Source: Pandoraea fibrosis
Lineage (GTDB): Bacteria; Pseudomonadota; Gammaproteobacteria; Burkholderiales; Burkholderiaceae
DNA: 64,000 bases
Direction of reading: 5' to 3'
Assembly: GCF_000807775.2 (NCBI RefSeq)
Contig: NZ_CP047385.1
Span: forward strand, 1,612,001-1,676,000
Within the stretch, counting starts at the first letter, position 1; the number at the start of each line of letters is the position of its first letter. Below the pieces are notes generated by a model that worked only from the letters and a program-made list of their open reading frames with translations, ran no database searches and was not told where the DNA came from. This document shows, in pieces, positions 62,814 through 64,000 of this stretch. A program made the position numbers and the translations under genes.

Positions 62814-64000
62814 TCAGCGGCGGGCGCCACTGCCCAGTGGCGCCACGATGTGATAGAAGCCGTGGATGTCGACGGGGCGTGCGAACCAGTAGCCCTGTGC
62901 CTCGTCGCAGCCCAATTCCGTGAGCCGTCGCGCCTGCGCTTGCGTCTCCACGCCCTCGGCCGTCACGCGCAGTCCGAGAGAGTGGGCCATGGCGATGACC
63001 GCGCTCACGATGGCATGGCTCGGCGCGTGCGTCAGCATGTCGCGCACGAAGGTCTGATCGATCTTCAGGCGATGGACGGGAAAGCGTGTCAGGTAGGCAA
63101 GGCTGGCGTAACCGGTACCGAAGTCGTCGACGGCGATTTCCACGCCCATGTCGTGCAGCGAGTGCAGGCAACCGACGGCGGCGCTGGAGTCGCCGAGCAA
63201 CACGGTTTCCGTGATTTCGATTTCCAGATAGCTTGGCTCCAGCGCATGGGCGTTCAGGGCACGCTCGATCAGGCCGACGATATCCTGTCGTGCGAACTGC
63301 TGGGCCGAGACGTTCACGGAGATGCGTGGCAGTTGCCCGGATCGCCGCAACAAGCGGCTCGCTTCACGGCAGGCCGTGTGAATGACCCACTCGCCCAGCG
63401 GCAGAATCAGCCCGGCGGTTTCTGCAATCGGGATGAATTCGGTCGGGCCGACGGGGCCCAGCGATGGGGGGCGCCAGCGCAGCAGCGCCTCGGCGTTGCG
63501 AATCTCACCGGTCGCCAGACTGACCTGCGGCTGATACACCAGATGCAGTTGCGAATGCGCCTGCTCGTGCACCGCCACGCGCAGCAGGTTTTCGAGTTCG
63601 TTGCGGCGTCGCGCCTGCGCGTCCATCTCGCTGCTGAAGAAGCGCAATCCGCCTCCGGCAGCGCTGGCAACGCCGAGCGCGACGTGGGCACGACGCAGCA
63701 GGGTTTCGGGCGTATTGCCGTGGTCGGGGTAGCTGACTGCACCGATGCTCGCGTCGAGGGCGACGGAATTCTGGTCGTCCACCCACTGAGCGAGCCTTGC
63801 CTGTATCCGTGACGCCAGCAATCGTGCGCCATCGCCCGTCTCGTTGGTGACAATGACGAACTGACTGCCGCCCAGGCAGGCGAGAGCGTCTTCGGGACCG
63901 CTCGCTTCGCGCAGCCGTTCGGCGGCGATGCGCAACGCCAACTCGGCAGTGGGCGGGCCAAAGGTGCTGCGGAGTTTGCGCAGGTGGTCGAGCTCGACAA
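62814..64000 (-). CDS. GGDEF-EAL domain protein (right edge, 5' end missing)
   Basis: 395 codons visible. The start is outside the window; the frame is open to the edge. The first ~130 residues are the end of a GGDEF domain with degenerate active-site loop LGGSQF, so no diguanylate cyclase activity is expected. The EAL domain is complete: EALLRW, EITETVLL, DDFGTGYASLAYL, KIDQTFV and GVETQAQA, all intact catalytic or metal residues, so it should hydrolyse cyclic di-GMP. Sensor domains, if any, are outside the window. Confidence 0.9.
   Translation of the reverse strand, partial: VELDHLRKLRSTFGPPTAELALRIAAERLREASGPEDALACLGGSQFVIVTNETGDGARLLASRIQARLAQWVDDQNSVALDASIGAVSYPDHGNTPETLLRRAHVALGVASAAGGGLRFFSSEMDAQARRRNELENLLRVAVHEQAHSQLHLVYQPQVSLATGEIRNAEALLRWRPPSLGPVGPTEFIPIAETAGLILPLGEWVIHTACREASRLLRRSGQLPRISVNVSAQQFARQDIVGLIERALNAHALEPSYLEIEITETVLLGDSSAAVGCLHSLHDMGVEIAVDDFGTGYASLAYLTRFPVHRLKIDQTFVRDMLTHAPSHAIVSAVIAMAHSLGLRVTAEGVETQAQARRLTELGCDEAQGYWFARPVDIHGFYHIVAPLGSGARR

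Overview
The window is a GC-rich (about 63%), densely coded bacterial chromosome segment. Gene families (DUF3348/DUF802/OmpA operon, DUF4148, many LysR regulators, homodimeric AceE-type E1, autotransporters with passenger repeats) and codon use point to a beta-proteobacterium of the Burkholderiaceae, most like Pandoraea. That is inference from protein character; no 16S gene is present. There are about 55 protein genes, one tRNA gene (Gly, CCC), no rRNA, no insertion sequence, no prophage and no CRISPR array.

Left part (1-16 kb): a minus-strand operon for a MotA/MotB-like membrane motor (DUF3348, DUF802 with a long repetitive coiled tail, the start of an OmpA/MotB partner). Next come two tandem 35-codon genes whose products are 74% identical, each behind the same ribosome binding site. 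Then follow a TetR-MFS pair, tRNA-Gly, a CPBP protease, a periplasmic gamma-glutamyltransferase, a MORN-type lipoprotein, a cold-shock protein with a long leader, a PcaD-like hydrolase divergent from a LysR gene, a PPOX flavoprotein gene broken by a one-base frameshift, and an RlmN paralogue.

Middle (16-33 kb): two autotransporters flank a catabolic cluster (class II aldolase, MFS carrier and acyl-CoA ligase on one strand; TetR regulator and SDR on the other). A 17-bp palindrome occurs in both control regions of this cluster. From 27.4 to 33 kb lies a regulatory island: an SMR (Gdx-like) exporter and GST, a headless AceE-like protein, a MarR regulator and a full-length AceE-type E1. Four copies of the box ATTGCAATTGCAAT (two perfect) overlap the divergent promoters.

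Right part (33-64 kb): housekeeping and accessory metabolism. It holds an NQO-type reductase with LysR, ZapE, a glyoxalase-fold protein, a GFA protein, arylamine N-acetyltransferase, and an MFS/LysR pair. A valine-type catabolic operon (orphan Leu/Ile/Val-type binding protein, mmsA, mmsB) has a divergent LysR. Further on are a bestrophin channel, an ArsR gene coupled to a double AHSA1 protein, a DUF4148 protein, a ferritin-like protein, an AtoE transporter, a KefF/KefC-like pair with a TGATG junction, cupins, an amino acid permease, an SH3 protein with a Pro/Gly-rich tail, a glutathione-dependent formaldehyde dehydrogenase-PiT transporter operon, and a truncated GGDEF-EAL gene at the right edge.

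Most interesting for follow-up: the tandem small proteins, the Zorya-like motor operon, and the MarR island with the headless E1 paralogue.
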